From the NCBI GenBank assembly GCA_963765705.1, contig CAVXXJ010000006.1, positions 1-64,000 on the forward strand: a stretch of 64,000 nucleotides of DNA, given 5' to 3'. Source of the stretch: Gaiellasilicea sp963765705. GTDB taxonomy: Bacteria > Actinomycetota > Thermoleophilia > Gaiellales > Gaiellaceae. The notes under the pieces were generated by a model, which searched no databases, was not told the origin of the DNA, and was given only the letters and a program-made list of their open reading frames with translations. Position numbers and translations under genes: made by a program. Numbering within the stretch: the first letter of the stretch is position 1; every line of letters starts with the position of its first letter. Positions 1 through 9,173 of the stretch are shown here, one piece after another.

Positions 1-363
1 CGAACCCGCGTCCGCGGACGCACCGGATAGAGCCTCTACAAGCGTAGTCTGCGCTTTGGTTTCGCCCGGCGGCCGGTTCGCAGACGACCTACCGACGGAC
101 TAGCCACTCCTGCAATGTCGCGCCTCAGGCGAGTGGCTCTCCCTCGGCGCCGAGCCCGATTGTTGGCGCCGGATCCCTGGCCTCGGGCCGTACCAGGGGC
201 GGCGTCGCCGATTCCTAGTTACCTAGGCAGCGAGTGCGAGATCATTCTTCGCATTTGTTCGTTTCCCGGTGGATTTACGAGGCCGACCGGGGACCTCGGC
301 TTGCAGCTCTACCGGAGAACCGACCACGTCGAAACCAGGTCGCCCCCGTATGTTTGTTGTCCC
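1..363. other. non-coding 5' stretch, no gene assigned
   Basis: I see no convincing gene here. The downstream GNAT frame stays open back to an ATG at 115, but the translation upstream of position 376 is arginine/proline rich with no family match, and a promoter box sits at 364. The stretch is unusually AT-rich for the window around 230-270. It may hold the end of an upstream unit outside the window. Confidence 0.5.
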
Positions 364-369
364 TATTGT
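364..369 (+). promoter_or_regulatory. leaderless -10 box TATTGT for GNAT gene
   Basis: TATTGT ends 6 nt before GTG 376 and no Shine-Dalgarno is present. The same arrangement recurs across the window, so it also fixes the start codon. Confidence 0.6.
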
Positions 370-375
370 AGCTGC

Positions 376-1282
376 GTGCTGCGGATCAGGGAGATCGCGG
401 AGGACGAGCTCCCCGAGCTCGTCGAGGTGTCGCACGCGGCGATGCCGCGCGAGCATGCCACCGTCTCCGGCTTCGTCGACTGGCGCCGGCAGGCCGCCGA
501 CATGGTTTGGATGCTCGCCGAGCGGGACGAAGAGACCGTCGGCGGCGGGTTCGCGCTCGTCGGCTGGCACACGCCGCGACACCGCGCGATCGGAGTCGCG
601 CTCGTGCCGCCTCGACACCGCGGGGCCGGCATCGGGATCACCGTGCTCGACGCGCTCGAGGGCTGGGCCGGCGACCACCACGCGACCGAGCTCGAAGGCC
701 CCGTGAGCGAGGACGACGAGGGCAGCCTCGCCTGGGCAGCCCATCACGGCTACACCGAGGTCGGACGGAACTCGCGGCTCGTCCTCGACCTGACGGCGGT
801 CGAAGCGCCCGCGCCGAGCCCGCCGGATGGCGTCGAGATCGTCACCTGGGCCGAGCACCCGGAGCTCGCGGCCGGAATGTACGAGGTTGCCCTCGAGGCG
901 ACACCGGACATCCCGGGCGAGGAGGAGGTCGACGTCGGCACGCTCGAGGAGTGGCTCACCCGAGACATGCAGGGTGACAGCGACGATCCGAATGCAGTCT
1001 TCGTCGCGATCGCAAACGGCGAGGTCGCCGGCTACGCAAAGCTGTCACTGGAGCGGGACCGGAGCGACCGCGCCTACCACGACCTCACGGGCGTGAAGCG
1101 CGCCTACCGCGGCCACGGGATCGCAGCCGCGCTCAAGCGCACCCAGATCGCGTGGGCCAAAACGAACGGCTACACGTCGCTGCAGACCTCGAACGAAGTC
1201 CGGAACGAGCCGATCCGGCGCCTGAACGAGCGGCACGGATACGTCCTTGAGCCCGGCGTCGTGATCGTGCGCGGCGTGGTCT

Positions 1283-1293
<11 letters not shown>
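376..1293 (+). CDS. GNAT N-acetyltransferase with two GNAT domains
   Basis: This 305-residue protein holds two tandem GCN5-related acetyltransferase folds, roughly residues 1-140 and 155-305. Acetyl-CoA binding motif A is visible twice, as RHRGAGIG and YRGHGIA, so both domains could bind the cofactor. Double-GNAT proteins include mycothiol synthase MshD and many unassigned enzymes; the substrate cannot be told from sequence, and I see no mycothiol genes nearby. The start is taken as GTG 376 because a -10 box lies 6 nt upstream and the GNAT fold begins immediately. A longer frame back to 115 looks non-protein-like. The 3' end overlaps the convergent coxM gene by 11 nt. Confidence 0.85.
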
Positions 1294-2109
<816 letters not shown>

Positions 2110-2113
<4 letters not shown>

Positions 2114-4462
2114 CGTGCCTCCTCGAGCGCGCGCCAGACCCGTTCCGGGGTGGCGGGCATGGCCAGCTCGTCGATGCCGAAGGGTGAGAGCGCGTCGACG
2201 ACGGCGTTCATCACCGCCGCGGGAGACGCGATCGCGCCGGTCTCCCCCACCCCCTTCACGCCGAGTGGATTGTCGGTGGAGCGCGTGACGGTGCCGTCGA
2301 GCTCGAACGTCGGCAGCTCCGCCGCCGAGGGCACCATGTAGGTGACCATGTTCGACGTCAGCAGGTTCGCCTCGTCGTCGTACAACGCCTCCTCGAACAG
2401 CGCCGCCGCGACTCCCTGCGCGATCCCGCCCGCAACCTGTCCGTTGACGATCGTCGGGTTGACCACGACGCCGACGTCGTCGACGGCCACATAGCGGCGA
2501 AGGTCGACCGAGCCGGTCTCCGTGTCGACCTCCACGACAGCGATGTGCGTTCCGGCAGGCCAGCTGAAGTTCGGCGGGGTCGTAGACCGCGGATGCCTCG
2601 AGCCCGGGCTCCATCCCGTCGGGCAGGTTGTGCGCCGTCCAGGCGGCGAAGGCGGCCTCGGCGACCGTCATCGTCCGGTCCGTGCCTGCCACCGTGAAGG
2701 TGCCGCCCTCCTCCTGGACGTCGTCCTCGTCGACCTCGAGCTGGTGGGCCGCGATCGCCTTCGCCTTCGCGATGATCTTCTCCGCGGCCTGCCAGAGCGA
2801 GACACCGCCGACGGTGAGGCTCCGGCTGCCGTAGGTGTCCATGCCGAGCGGTGACACCATCGTGTCGCCGTGGATCACCTCGACGCTCTCGAGCGGCACG
2901 CCGAACCGATCGGCGACGAGCTGCGAGAACGTCGTCACGTGACCCTGCCCGTGCGGTGAGGTGCCGACGATCGCCTGCACGGTGCCGGTCGGGAGGAACC
3001 GGACGGTCGCTGCGTCCCAGCCGCCGGCGACGTACCGGATCGCGCCGAGGATCCGCGACGGAGCGAGGCCGCACATCTCGACGTAGGTCGAGAAGCCGAT
3101 CCCCAGCTGCTTCATGTCGCCGCGCTCGCGCCGTTCGGCCTGCTCGGCGCGCAGCGCTTGGTAGTCGACGATCTCGATCGCCTTGTCGAGCGACGCGTCG
3201 TAGTCGCCCGAGTCGATCGTGAGCCCGGCGGCGATCGTCGCCGGGAACTCGCGGATGAAATTCTTCCGGCGCAGCTCGACCGGGTCGACCCCAAGCTTGC
3301 GCGCGAGCGCATCGACCGCTCGCTCGATCGCGTAGGTGGCCTCGGGCCTGCCGGCGCCGCGGTAGGCGTCGGTCGGCGTCGTGTTCGTGTAGACGCCGAC
3401 GCACTCGAAGTCGTAGCCCTGAATGCCGTAGCAGCCGCCGTAGAGCCAGGCACCCAGGATCGGGATTCCCGGCGTCACGAGCTGCAGGTACGCACCCATC
3501 GCGGCCGTCAGCCGCACGCGCACGGCGGTGATCGTCCCGTCCGCGGTCGCCGCGAGCTCGATCTCCTGGACGACGTCGCGACCGTGGATGGTGGCGACGT
3601 ACGCCTCCGAGCGCTCCTCGATCCACTTGATCGGGACGCCGAGCTTCCGCGCGAGCGCGAGGCAGAGCGCCTCCTCGGCGTAGATGTTCAGCTTCGAGCC
3701 GAAGCCGCCGCCGACGTCCGGAGTGATGACCCGCAGCTTCGCCTCGGCGATGCCGGTGGCGAGGGTGAGGGTCGTCCTGAGGATGTGCGGGATCTGGGTC
3801 GACGACCACATCGTGTACTCGCCCTGGGTGGGAACGGGCTGCACGATCACGCCTCGCGGCTCGATCGCGTTCGGAATCAGGCGGTTCTGGCGATACCGCT
3901 CCTTCACCGTCACGTCGGCCTCGGCGAACAGCCGCTCGGTCTCGCCCGCCTCGAGCTTCCAGGTGTAGCAGTGGTTCGTGCCGAAGTCGTCGTGCAGGAT
4001 CGGAGCGTCGTCGCCGAGCGCCGCCTCGACGTCGCTCACCGCGGGCAGCTGCTCGTAGTCGACGTGGACGAGCTCGGCGGCGTCCTTCGCGAGCGCACGG
4101 CTCTCGGCGATCACGACCGCGACGCCGTCGCCGGCGTAGCGCGCCTTGTCGACCGCGAGCGGCCAGTGCGTCGCCAGCTTGATGTCCTCGGTGACGGGCC
4201 AGGCGCACGGAAGCCCCGCCGCCCACTGGTCGGCGAGGTCGGCGCCGGAGAACGCCGCGACGACACCCTCGGCCTCGAGCGCGGCGCTGAGGTCGACGCT
4301 CGCGATCCTGGCGTGCGCGTAGGGACTCCGGACGACGACCATCCAGACCATTCCCGGAACGACGATGTCGTCGATGAAGCGGGCCTGGCCGGTGAGCAGC
4401 TCGGGATCCTCCTTGCGGGCGACCGGCGAGCCGACGAACGTCTGCTTCTCGGTGGTGGCCAT
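2110..4462 (-). CDS. coxL: molybdenum hydroxylase large subunit (form II CoxL-like), frameshifted
   Basis: This is the molybdopterin-cytosine-dinucleotide subunit, about 783 residues when the frame is repaired. The active-site loop reads AYRGAGR, diagnostic of form II (BMS/CoxL-like) rather than the AYRCSFR of bona fide CO dehydrogenase. The catalytic glutamate motif GVGETG lies near the C-terminus. The frame breaks at a run of four G on the + strand (2576-2579). Upstream of it the reading is normal; downstream the family sequence continues in another frame from about 2570 to the stop at 2110. Removing one base gives a perfect family join, YDPPNFSWPAGTHIAVVEVD. The ATG overlaps the coxS stop by 1 nt. 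It is either a recent pseudogene or a homopolymer sequencing error; intact coxS and coxM favour error. Confidence 0.85.
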
Positions 4463-4923
4463 CACGCCACCGCCGCCGCCGCGCGGACGGCCTTGACGAT
4501 GTTCTGGTAGCCGGTGCACCGGCAGAGGTTGCCCTCGAGGCCGTGCCGGATCTCGTCCTCGCTCGGGTCCGGGTTGTCCGCGAGGATGCCGGCGACGGCA
4601 AGCACCATCCCGGGCGTGCAGTAGCCGCACTGGAGCGCATGGTGCTCGTGGAAGGCCTGCTGGAGCGGGTGCAGCGTCCCGTTCTCCGCCAGCCCTTCGA
4701 TCGTCGTCAGCTCCGTCCCGTCCGCCTGGACGCCGAGCAGCGTGCAGGACTTGACCGACTCCCCGTTCAGGAGCACGGTGCAGGCGCCGCACGAGGAGGT
4801 GTCGCAGCCGACGTTCGTCCCGGTCAGACCGAGGCGCTCGCGGAGGACGTAGACGAGGAGCTCACGTGGCTCCAGGTCGAGCTCGTGGCGAACGCCGTTG
4901 ACAGCAAGCGAGACACGTCTCAC
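4462..4923 (-). CDS. coxS: molybdenum hydroxylase [2Fe-2S] subunit (CoxS-like)
   Basis: This 153-residue iron-sulfur subunit carries both [2Fe-2S] clusters of the xanthine oxidase family. The plant-ferredoxin-type cluster uses Cys40, 45, 48 and 60. The second, helical-domain cluster uses Cys99, 102, 134 and 136 (CGYC and CRCTGY motifs). It is the first gene of the operon. GTG 4923 is preceded by a strong GAGGAGG Shine-Dalgarno, so unlike many genes here it is on a leadered transcript. The stop overlaps the coxL ATG as TGATG. Length and cysteine spacing are normal. Confidence 0.93.
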   Translation of the reverse strand: MRRVSLAVNGVRHELDLEPRELLVYVLRERLGLTGTNVGCDTSSCGACTVLLNGESVKSCTLLGVQADGTELTTIEGLAENGTLHPLQQAFHEHHALQCGYCTPGMVLAVAGILADNPDPSEDEIRHGLEGNLCRCTGYQNIVKAVRAAAAVA

Positions 4924-4961
4924 GGTGGCCTCCTCGTCAGCGGTGAGGCGACCCTACCCGA

Positions 4962-5426
4962 CTACCGGCGAGACTTCAAAGCGCGATCCATCTGCCGCTT
5001 CGCGTCGCGATCGGCGATCGTGCGGCGCTTGTCGCCCTTCTCCTTGCCGCGGGCGAGCGCGATCTCGATCTTCACCCTTCCGTCCTTGAAATAGAGGCGC
5101 GTCGGGACGATCGTCTGACCCTTCTCGCGCACCTTCCCGACCAGGGACGCGATCTCGCCGCGGTGCAGCAGCAGCTTGCGGTCGCGCGCGGGCTCGTGAT
5201 TGGCAATGTTGCCTTGGTCGTAAACAGCGATCTCGGCGCCGATCAGCCAGACCTCGTTGCCGCGAACGTCGGCATACGCCTGCGCCAGCGTGACACGCCC
5301 GTCGCGAAGCGACTTCACCTCGGTGCCGGTCAGCACGACGCCGGCCTCGAACCGCTCGAGCAGCTCGTAGTCGAAGCGGGCGCGGCGGTTGTCCGCGATC
5401 AGCTTGGTTCCGGTCTGTTTCGCCAT
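4962..5426 (-). CDS. smpB: SsrA-binding protein SmpB
   Basis: SmpB (154 residues) binds tmRNA and delivers it to stalled ribosomes for trans-translation. The OB-fold core is clear (GTEVKSLR, VYDQGNIANHEP, RKLLLH) and the basic tail ends KRQMDRALKSRR. The start is ATG 5426, with a -10 box TACACT 7 nt upstream and no Shine-Dalgarno, so it is probably leaderless. A 39-codon upstream in-frame extension is not family-like. It is divergent from the SemiSWEET gene, sharing a 27 bp promoter region. No ssrA RNA gene was found in this window. Confidence 0.95.
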   Translation of the reverse strand: MAKQTGTKLIADNRRARFDYELLERFEAGVVLTGTEVKSLRDGRVTLAQAYADVRGNEVWLIGAEIAVYDQGNIANHEPARDRKLLLHRGEIASLVGKVREKGQTIVPTRLYFKDGRVKIEIALARGKEKGDKRRTIADRDAKRQMDRALKSRR

Positions 5427-5433
5427 CAGGGTC

Positions 5434-5439
5434 AGTGTA
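5434..5439 (-). promoter_or_regulatory. leaderless -10 box TACACT for smpB
   Basis: TACACT (minus strand) ends 7 nt before ATG 5426; no Shine-Dalgarno is present. Confidence 0.6.
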
Positions 5440-5441
5440 GG

Positions 5442-5447
5442 TAGCGT
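5442..5447 (+). promoter_or_regulatory. leaderless -10 box TAGCGT for SemiSWEET gene
   Basis: TAGCGT ends 6 nt before GTG 5454. It lies back to back with the smpB box, so the two promoters share one short region. Confidence 0.55.
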
Positions 5448-5453
5448 GAAGCC

Positions 5454-5717
5454 GTGGTCACCGCGCTCGCGTTCGCAGCATCCGGCTGGGGCATCGCGAT
5501 GGCGGTGTCCCCGGTGCTGCAGATCCGGAAGATCGTCCAGCACCGCTCCTCGCGCGGCGTCTCGCTCGGCTACATGGTCGTGCTGCTGATCGGCTTCCTG
5601 CTCTGGTTCGCGTACGGGGTCTCACTCGGCAACTGGTTCATGATCCTGCCGAACGTGATCGCGACCATCGTGATCGTCGCGACGATGGTGATCGCGCACC
5701 GCTACCGGCGGCCGTAG
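5454..5717 (+). CDS. SemiSWEET / PQ-loop family transporter
   Basis: This 87-residue membrane protein has three hydrophobic helices and the arrangement of bacterial SemiSWEETs: an N-terminal helix with SP and Q (VSPVLQIRKI), an SRGVSLGYM loop, and a helix with PNVIATIV. SemiSWEETs dimerise to make a sugar uniporter pore. Length (80-100 residues) is typical. The start is GTG 5454 with a leaderless -10 box. The end overlaps the convergent helicase gene by 16 nt. The transported sugar is unknown. Confidence 0.8.
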   Translation: MVTALAFAASGWGIAMAVSPVLQIRKIVQHRSSRGVSLGYMVVLLIGFLLWFAYGVSLGNWFMILPNVIATIVIVATMVIAHRYRRP

Positions 5718-7387
5718 CAGCGCTCGCAGAGCGCGAACCAGGGTGCGCAGCTCTGCCCGCACGACTTGCAGCGTCCGACCGACGGCGTGCGCACCTCGGC
5801 CGCCAGCTTCGCGCTGACCCGCTCGGCCGCCGCGGTCTCCAGCTCGGCGGCGCGCTCGATCGTGACGCCGGCGACGTCCGTGTACTGGAGCGCGAACCAG
5901 CGGAGGATGCTCGCGGTTCGGGCGGCGTGCTCGGCATCCTCGAGCGAGGCGTCGCGCAGCCGGTTCGTGTCGAGCAGCCACTGGAGGACCGGGCGCTGGG
6001 CGCGGTCGCCGGCGACGGCCAGCGCGAGCGTCGCGAGCAGCTCGACGTTGTCCTCGTCCACGGGCGCGTTGACGAGCTTCCAGGTCTGGTCGAGCGACAG
6101 GCTGCGGCCGCGCTCGTTGAGCCGGCGCTGCACCGTGTCGAGCCGGACAAGCAGCGGTCCGATCGACTCGACCGAGAGCCAGCCTTCGGTCGCCCACCGC
6201 CGCATCGCCGCCGTGTGCCACGCGCGCAGAGCGGCAGCGAGCTGGTGCGTGCCCTCGACCGGCAGATCCTCGAGCCGCGGCCGGATGCGCGCCGTGTCGA
6301 CGACGCGGTAACCCATGTGACCGCCGGGCAGCGGCACGTGCGGCGTCAGCGCGGACTCGATCAGGTCGGGATCGGCGTTGGCCCAGACGATCCCCGTCAG
6401 CACACCGACGTGGCCGCGCTCGACGAGGCCGAAGCGGCCGGCGCGGCCGGCGATCTGCGCGATCTCCCAGGCGTGCAGGTCGCGCCGCTCCTCGCCGTCG
6501 AACTTCTGCGACTCCGCGAACAGCAGCGTCTCGCAGGGGAGATTGACGCCGTGGCCGAGCACGTCGGTTGCGCAGCAGACATCGGCCTGTCCGTTCATGA
6601 AGCGCTCGATCTCGAGGCGCCGCGACCCGAGCGGCATTGCGCCGTAGAGCACGGCGACGCGGCCGGGCTGCCGTCGGTTCAGCTCCCCGGCGAGCGCGAG
6701 CACGGCGCGTCGGCTGAAGGCGACGACGACGGTGCCGGGCTTGAGGCTCTGGAAGGAGACGGCGCCGGTCCAGTCGAGCGGCGCCTTGCGCTCGAAGAAG
6801 CGCACCTCCGCCTCGGGGAACGCGTTCTTGACGAGCGGCAGCGCCTCGACGGCCCCGAGCAGGAGGATGTGCTTGTACTCGCCGGCGAGCAGCAGCCGCG
6901 TCCACGCGGAGCCGCGCTCGTTGTCGTCGGCCCACTGCACCTCGTCGAGCACGAGCACCTCACCGGACAGTGGCGCCATCTCGGCGGTGCAGCAGATGAT
7001 CGGTGCGTGCTCGTTGATCCGCTCCTCGCCCGTGACGAGGCCGACGAGCTCCTCCCCGAGCTGCGCGCTCAGACGCCGGTGCGCCTCCTGGGCGAGCATT
7101 CGCAGCGGCGCCGCGAAGACGCCGCGGCCCCCGGTTCTCGCGCGGTCGGGATCCGCTTCTGCGGATCCCGACCTGGCGCAAAGGCTGTCGGCGAGGAACT
7201 GGAGCGCCGAGTGCGTCTTGCCGGAGTTGGTCGGGCCAACGTGGGCGACGACTGTCTCCGGCTCGACCCGTCTGAACGGCAGGACGATGTCGGGCTCGGG
7301 CACACGGACGTGCGCGGCTCGGCGCTGGCGGCGCTGTCCGCGGCTCGGCCGCTTCTGGCGGCCGCGGTGCTCCCGGCGGGATGCCAC
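5702..7387 (-). CDS. SUV3-like DExH RNA helicase with C-terminal zinc ribbon
   Basis: This is a 561-residue superfamily 2 helicase of the SUV3/SUPV3L1 type, known in mitochondria for RNA turnover and found in some bacteria. Visible motifs are Walker A GPTNSGKT (about residues 51-58), APLRMLA, TGEER, the DEVQ box (near 148), GHGVNLP, and motif VI in QIAGRAGRFG. The C-terminus holds a CxxC...CxxC ribbon (CKSCG... CERCYG) that I would not expect in the mitochondrial protein and that may bind RNA. The N-terminus is strongly basic. GTG 7387 is used. A long hairpin separates it from ftsX. Confidence 0.85.
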   Translation of the reverse strand: MASRREHRGRQKRPSRGQRRQRRAAHVRVPEPDIVLPFRRVEPETVVAHVGPTNSGKTHSALQFLADSLCARSGSAEADPDRARTGGRGVFAAPLRMLAQEAHRRLSAQLGEELVGLVTGEERINEHAPIICCTAEMAPLSGEVLVLDEVQWADDNERGSAWTRLLLAGEYKHILLLGAVEALPLVKNAFPEAEVRFFERKAPLDWTGAVSFQSLKPGTVVVAFSRRAVLALAGELNRRQPGRVAVLYGAMPLGSRRLEIERFMNGQADVCCATDVLGHGVNLPCETLLFAESQKFDGEERRDLHAWEIAQIAGRAGRFGLVERGHVGVLTGIVWANADPDLIESALTPHVPLPGGHMGYRVVDTARIRPRLEDLPVEGTHQLAAALRAWHTAAMRRWATEGWLSVESIGPLLVRLDTVQRRLNERGRSLSLDQTWKLVNAPVDEDNVELLATLALAVAGDRAQRPVLQWLLDTNRLRDASLEDAEHAARTASILRWFALQYTDVAGVTIERAAELETAAAERVSAKLAAEVRTPSVGRCKSCGQSCAPWFALCERCYGRR

Positions 7388-7394
7388 GGGGCGC

Positions 7395-7450
7395 TAGATG
7401 GCTGACCGGTGATTGGCCCGCGAGTGCGGCAATTGCCGGTCAGTCATCTA
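7395..7450 (-). terminator. 56 bp imperfect hairpin after ftsX
   Basis: Arms at 7395-7410 and 7435-7450 pair over 16 bp with one mismatch, and an inner stem continues around the AATTGCC segment. It begins exactly at the ftsX stop codon (TAG at 7448-7450) and ends 8 nt before the helicase GTG. There is no T-run, so it may be a factor-dependent terminator or an RNA processing or stability element. Confidence 0.5.
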
Positions 7451-8314
7451 AACCTGCAGGAAGCGGCGTAGCGTGAGGCCGGATCCGACCGCGCCGACTC
7501 CGAGCCCGACCAGGAGCAGGATCAGGGCGTTCACCGCGAACGAGAGCGCCTCGACGTCCGAGGACGATTCGATCCGGCCGAGGATCGCCGGCAGCGCCAG
7601 CTCCTTGCCGAGCAGGAGCAGCAACACGGCCACGAGCGAGCCGACGAGGCCGCAGATCAGGCCTTCGAGCATGAACGGTCCGCGCACGAACCAGTTCGTC
7701 GCCCCGACGAGCTTCATCACCTCGATCTCACGGCGGCGCGAGAAGATCGAGAGGCGGATCGTGTTCGCGATCAGCAGCGTCGAGGCGATCAGCAGCACGA
7801 TCACCGCCGCCAGGAAGACGATCTCGATCACGCGCGCGACGCGGAGGATCCGGTCGGCGGTCTCCTTGCCGTACTTGACCTTGTCCACCCCGGCCGGCAC
7901 CGGTTCGAGGCTGGCGGCGATCGCGTCGACGTCCTCGGCGCGCACCGGCACGATCTCGTGCGACGGCGGCAGCGGGTTCGCAGGCAGATCCTCGGTCAGC
8001 TCCGGGAACTTCTTCTCCATCCGCTTCAGCGCGTCGGCCGCGGAGACGAAGGTGACCGACTTGATCCGCGGATCCGCATCGAGTTGGGCGCGGACGGCGT
8101 TGATCTGCGAGTCCTTGGCGTCCTGCACGTAGAAGACCTTGACCAGCAGCTCCCGCTTGACGTGGTCGGACCAGGACACGACCCACGACCCCAGCGCGAT
8201 GAAGAGGCCGAGCAGGAACATCCCGATCAGCACGGTCATCGTGGCGGCGATCGTGGTCGAGAGGTTCGCCCCCAGCGAGCGCAACGACTCCGAGAAGAGC
8301 AACCTGACCCTCAT
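7448..8314 (-). CDS. ftsX: cell division protein FtsX
   Basis: FtsX (288 residues) is the membrane partner of the ATPase FtsE and regulates septal peptidoglycan hydrolases. It has the N-terminal helix (about residues 20-48), an extracellular domain with the family signature KVFYVQDAKDSQ, and three C-terminal helices with the FtsX/MacB permease domain (RREIEVMKLVGAT). It overlaps ftsE by 4 nt (ATGA), the standard ftsEX arrangement. Length is normal for actinobacterial FtsX. Confidence 0.95.
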   Translation of the reverse strand: MRVRLLFSESLRSLGANLSTTIAATMTVLIGMFLLGLFIALGSWVVSWSDHVKRELLVKVFYVQDAKDSQINAVRAQLDADPRIKSVTFVSAADALKRMEKKFPELTEDLPANPLPPSHEIVPVRAEDVDAIAASLEPVPAGVDKVKYGKETADRILRVARVIEIVFLAAVIVLLIASTLLIANTIRLSIFSRRREIEVMKLVGATNWFVRGPFMLEGLICGLVGSLVAVLLLLLGKELALPAILGRIESSSDVEALSFAVNALILLLVGLGVGAVGSGLTLRRFLQV

Positions 8315-8994
8315 TCGCTCTCGTAGCCTCCGCGGCGCTCGTCGCGCGCGAGCCGGCCGTCCTCGAGCGCGATCACGCGGCGGCGCATCTTGTCGACCAT
8401 CTCGCGGTCGTGGGTGACCATCAGGATCGTCGTGCCCGCCCGGTTGATCCGGTAGAGCAGCTGCATGATCCCGACGGAGGTGTCCGGGTCGAGGTTGCCT
8501 GTCGGCTCGTCGCAGATCAGGAGCGGCGGGTGGTTGACGACGGCGCGCGCGATCGAGACGCGCTGCTGCTCGCCGCCCGAGAGCTCGTCCGGCAGCGAGC
8601 CGTTCTTGTCCGAGAGGCCGACGAGCGAGAGCGCCTCGGGCACCTTGCGCCGGATGTTGGCGGTGCTGTCGCCCTGCACCTTGAGCGCGTAGGCGACGTT
8701 CTCGGCGGCGGTGCGGTTCGGGAGCAGCTTGAAGTCCTGGAAGACGCAGCCGACGTTGCGGCGGAGCAGCGGCACCTTCGAGTGCTTGAGCCGTGTCAGG
8801 TCGCGGCCGCCGACGAGGATCCGGCCGGCGCTCGGCTCGAGCTCCTTCAGCAGCAGGCGGATCATGGTCGACTTGCCCGACCCGGACGCGCCGACGACGA
8901 AGACGAACTCGCCCTTGTCGATCACGAACGAGACGTCGTTGAGGGCGACCACGTTCGGCTCGTAGACCTTGGTCACGCTCTCGAACACGATCAT
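8311..8994 (-). CDS. ftsE: cell division ATP-binding protein FtsE
   Basis: FtsE is the ABC ATPase that energises FtsX. The Walker A motif GASGSGKS, signature LSGGEQQR, Walker B LLICDEPTGNLD and switch histidine VTHDRE are all present. With ATG 8994 the protein is 227 residues, normal for the family. The same frame stays open upstream: a GTG at 9170, 4 nt after the prfB stop, would add about 59 proline- and acid-rich residues. A TAGACT box at 9157-9162 would instead give a 160 nt leader before ATG 8994, so I prefer the short form. Confidence 0.9.
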   Translation of the reverse strand: MIVFESVTKVYEPNVVALNDVSFVIDKGEFVFVVGASGSGKSTMIRLLLKELEPSAGRILVGGRDLTRLKHSKVPLLRRNVGCVFQDFKLLPNRTAAENVAYALKVQGDSTANIRRKVPEALSLVGLSDKNGSLPDELSGGEQQRVSIARAVVNHPPLLICDEPTGNLDPDTSVGIMQLLYRINRAGTTILMVTHDREMVDKMRRRVIALEDGRLARDERRGGYESE

Positions 8995-9173
8995 CGTCCC
9001 CGCGATCGAGGCGTCGATGTCGGCCGGAACGCCGTTTTGCGGCTGGACGGCCGCCGGTTGGGTCACGTCTGTCTGCAAGGTGGGGTCAGTCACCGGAATC
9101 AGGGGGAAGTCGGCCGCCTCGATCGTGCGCCGCTCCGGCTTCTGGGGAGGATCAAGTCTAGCCGACACGGCGG

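Noticed and set aside
3158..4510. 450-codon + strand ORF antisense to coxL
   Set aside because: Translation is Asp/Arg/Val-rich with no domain pattern, as expected for the antisense of a high-GC gene.
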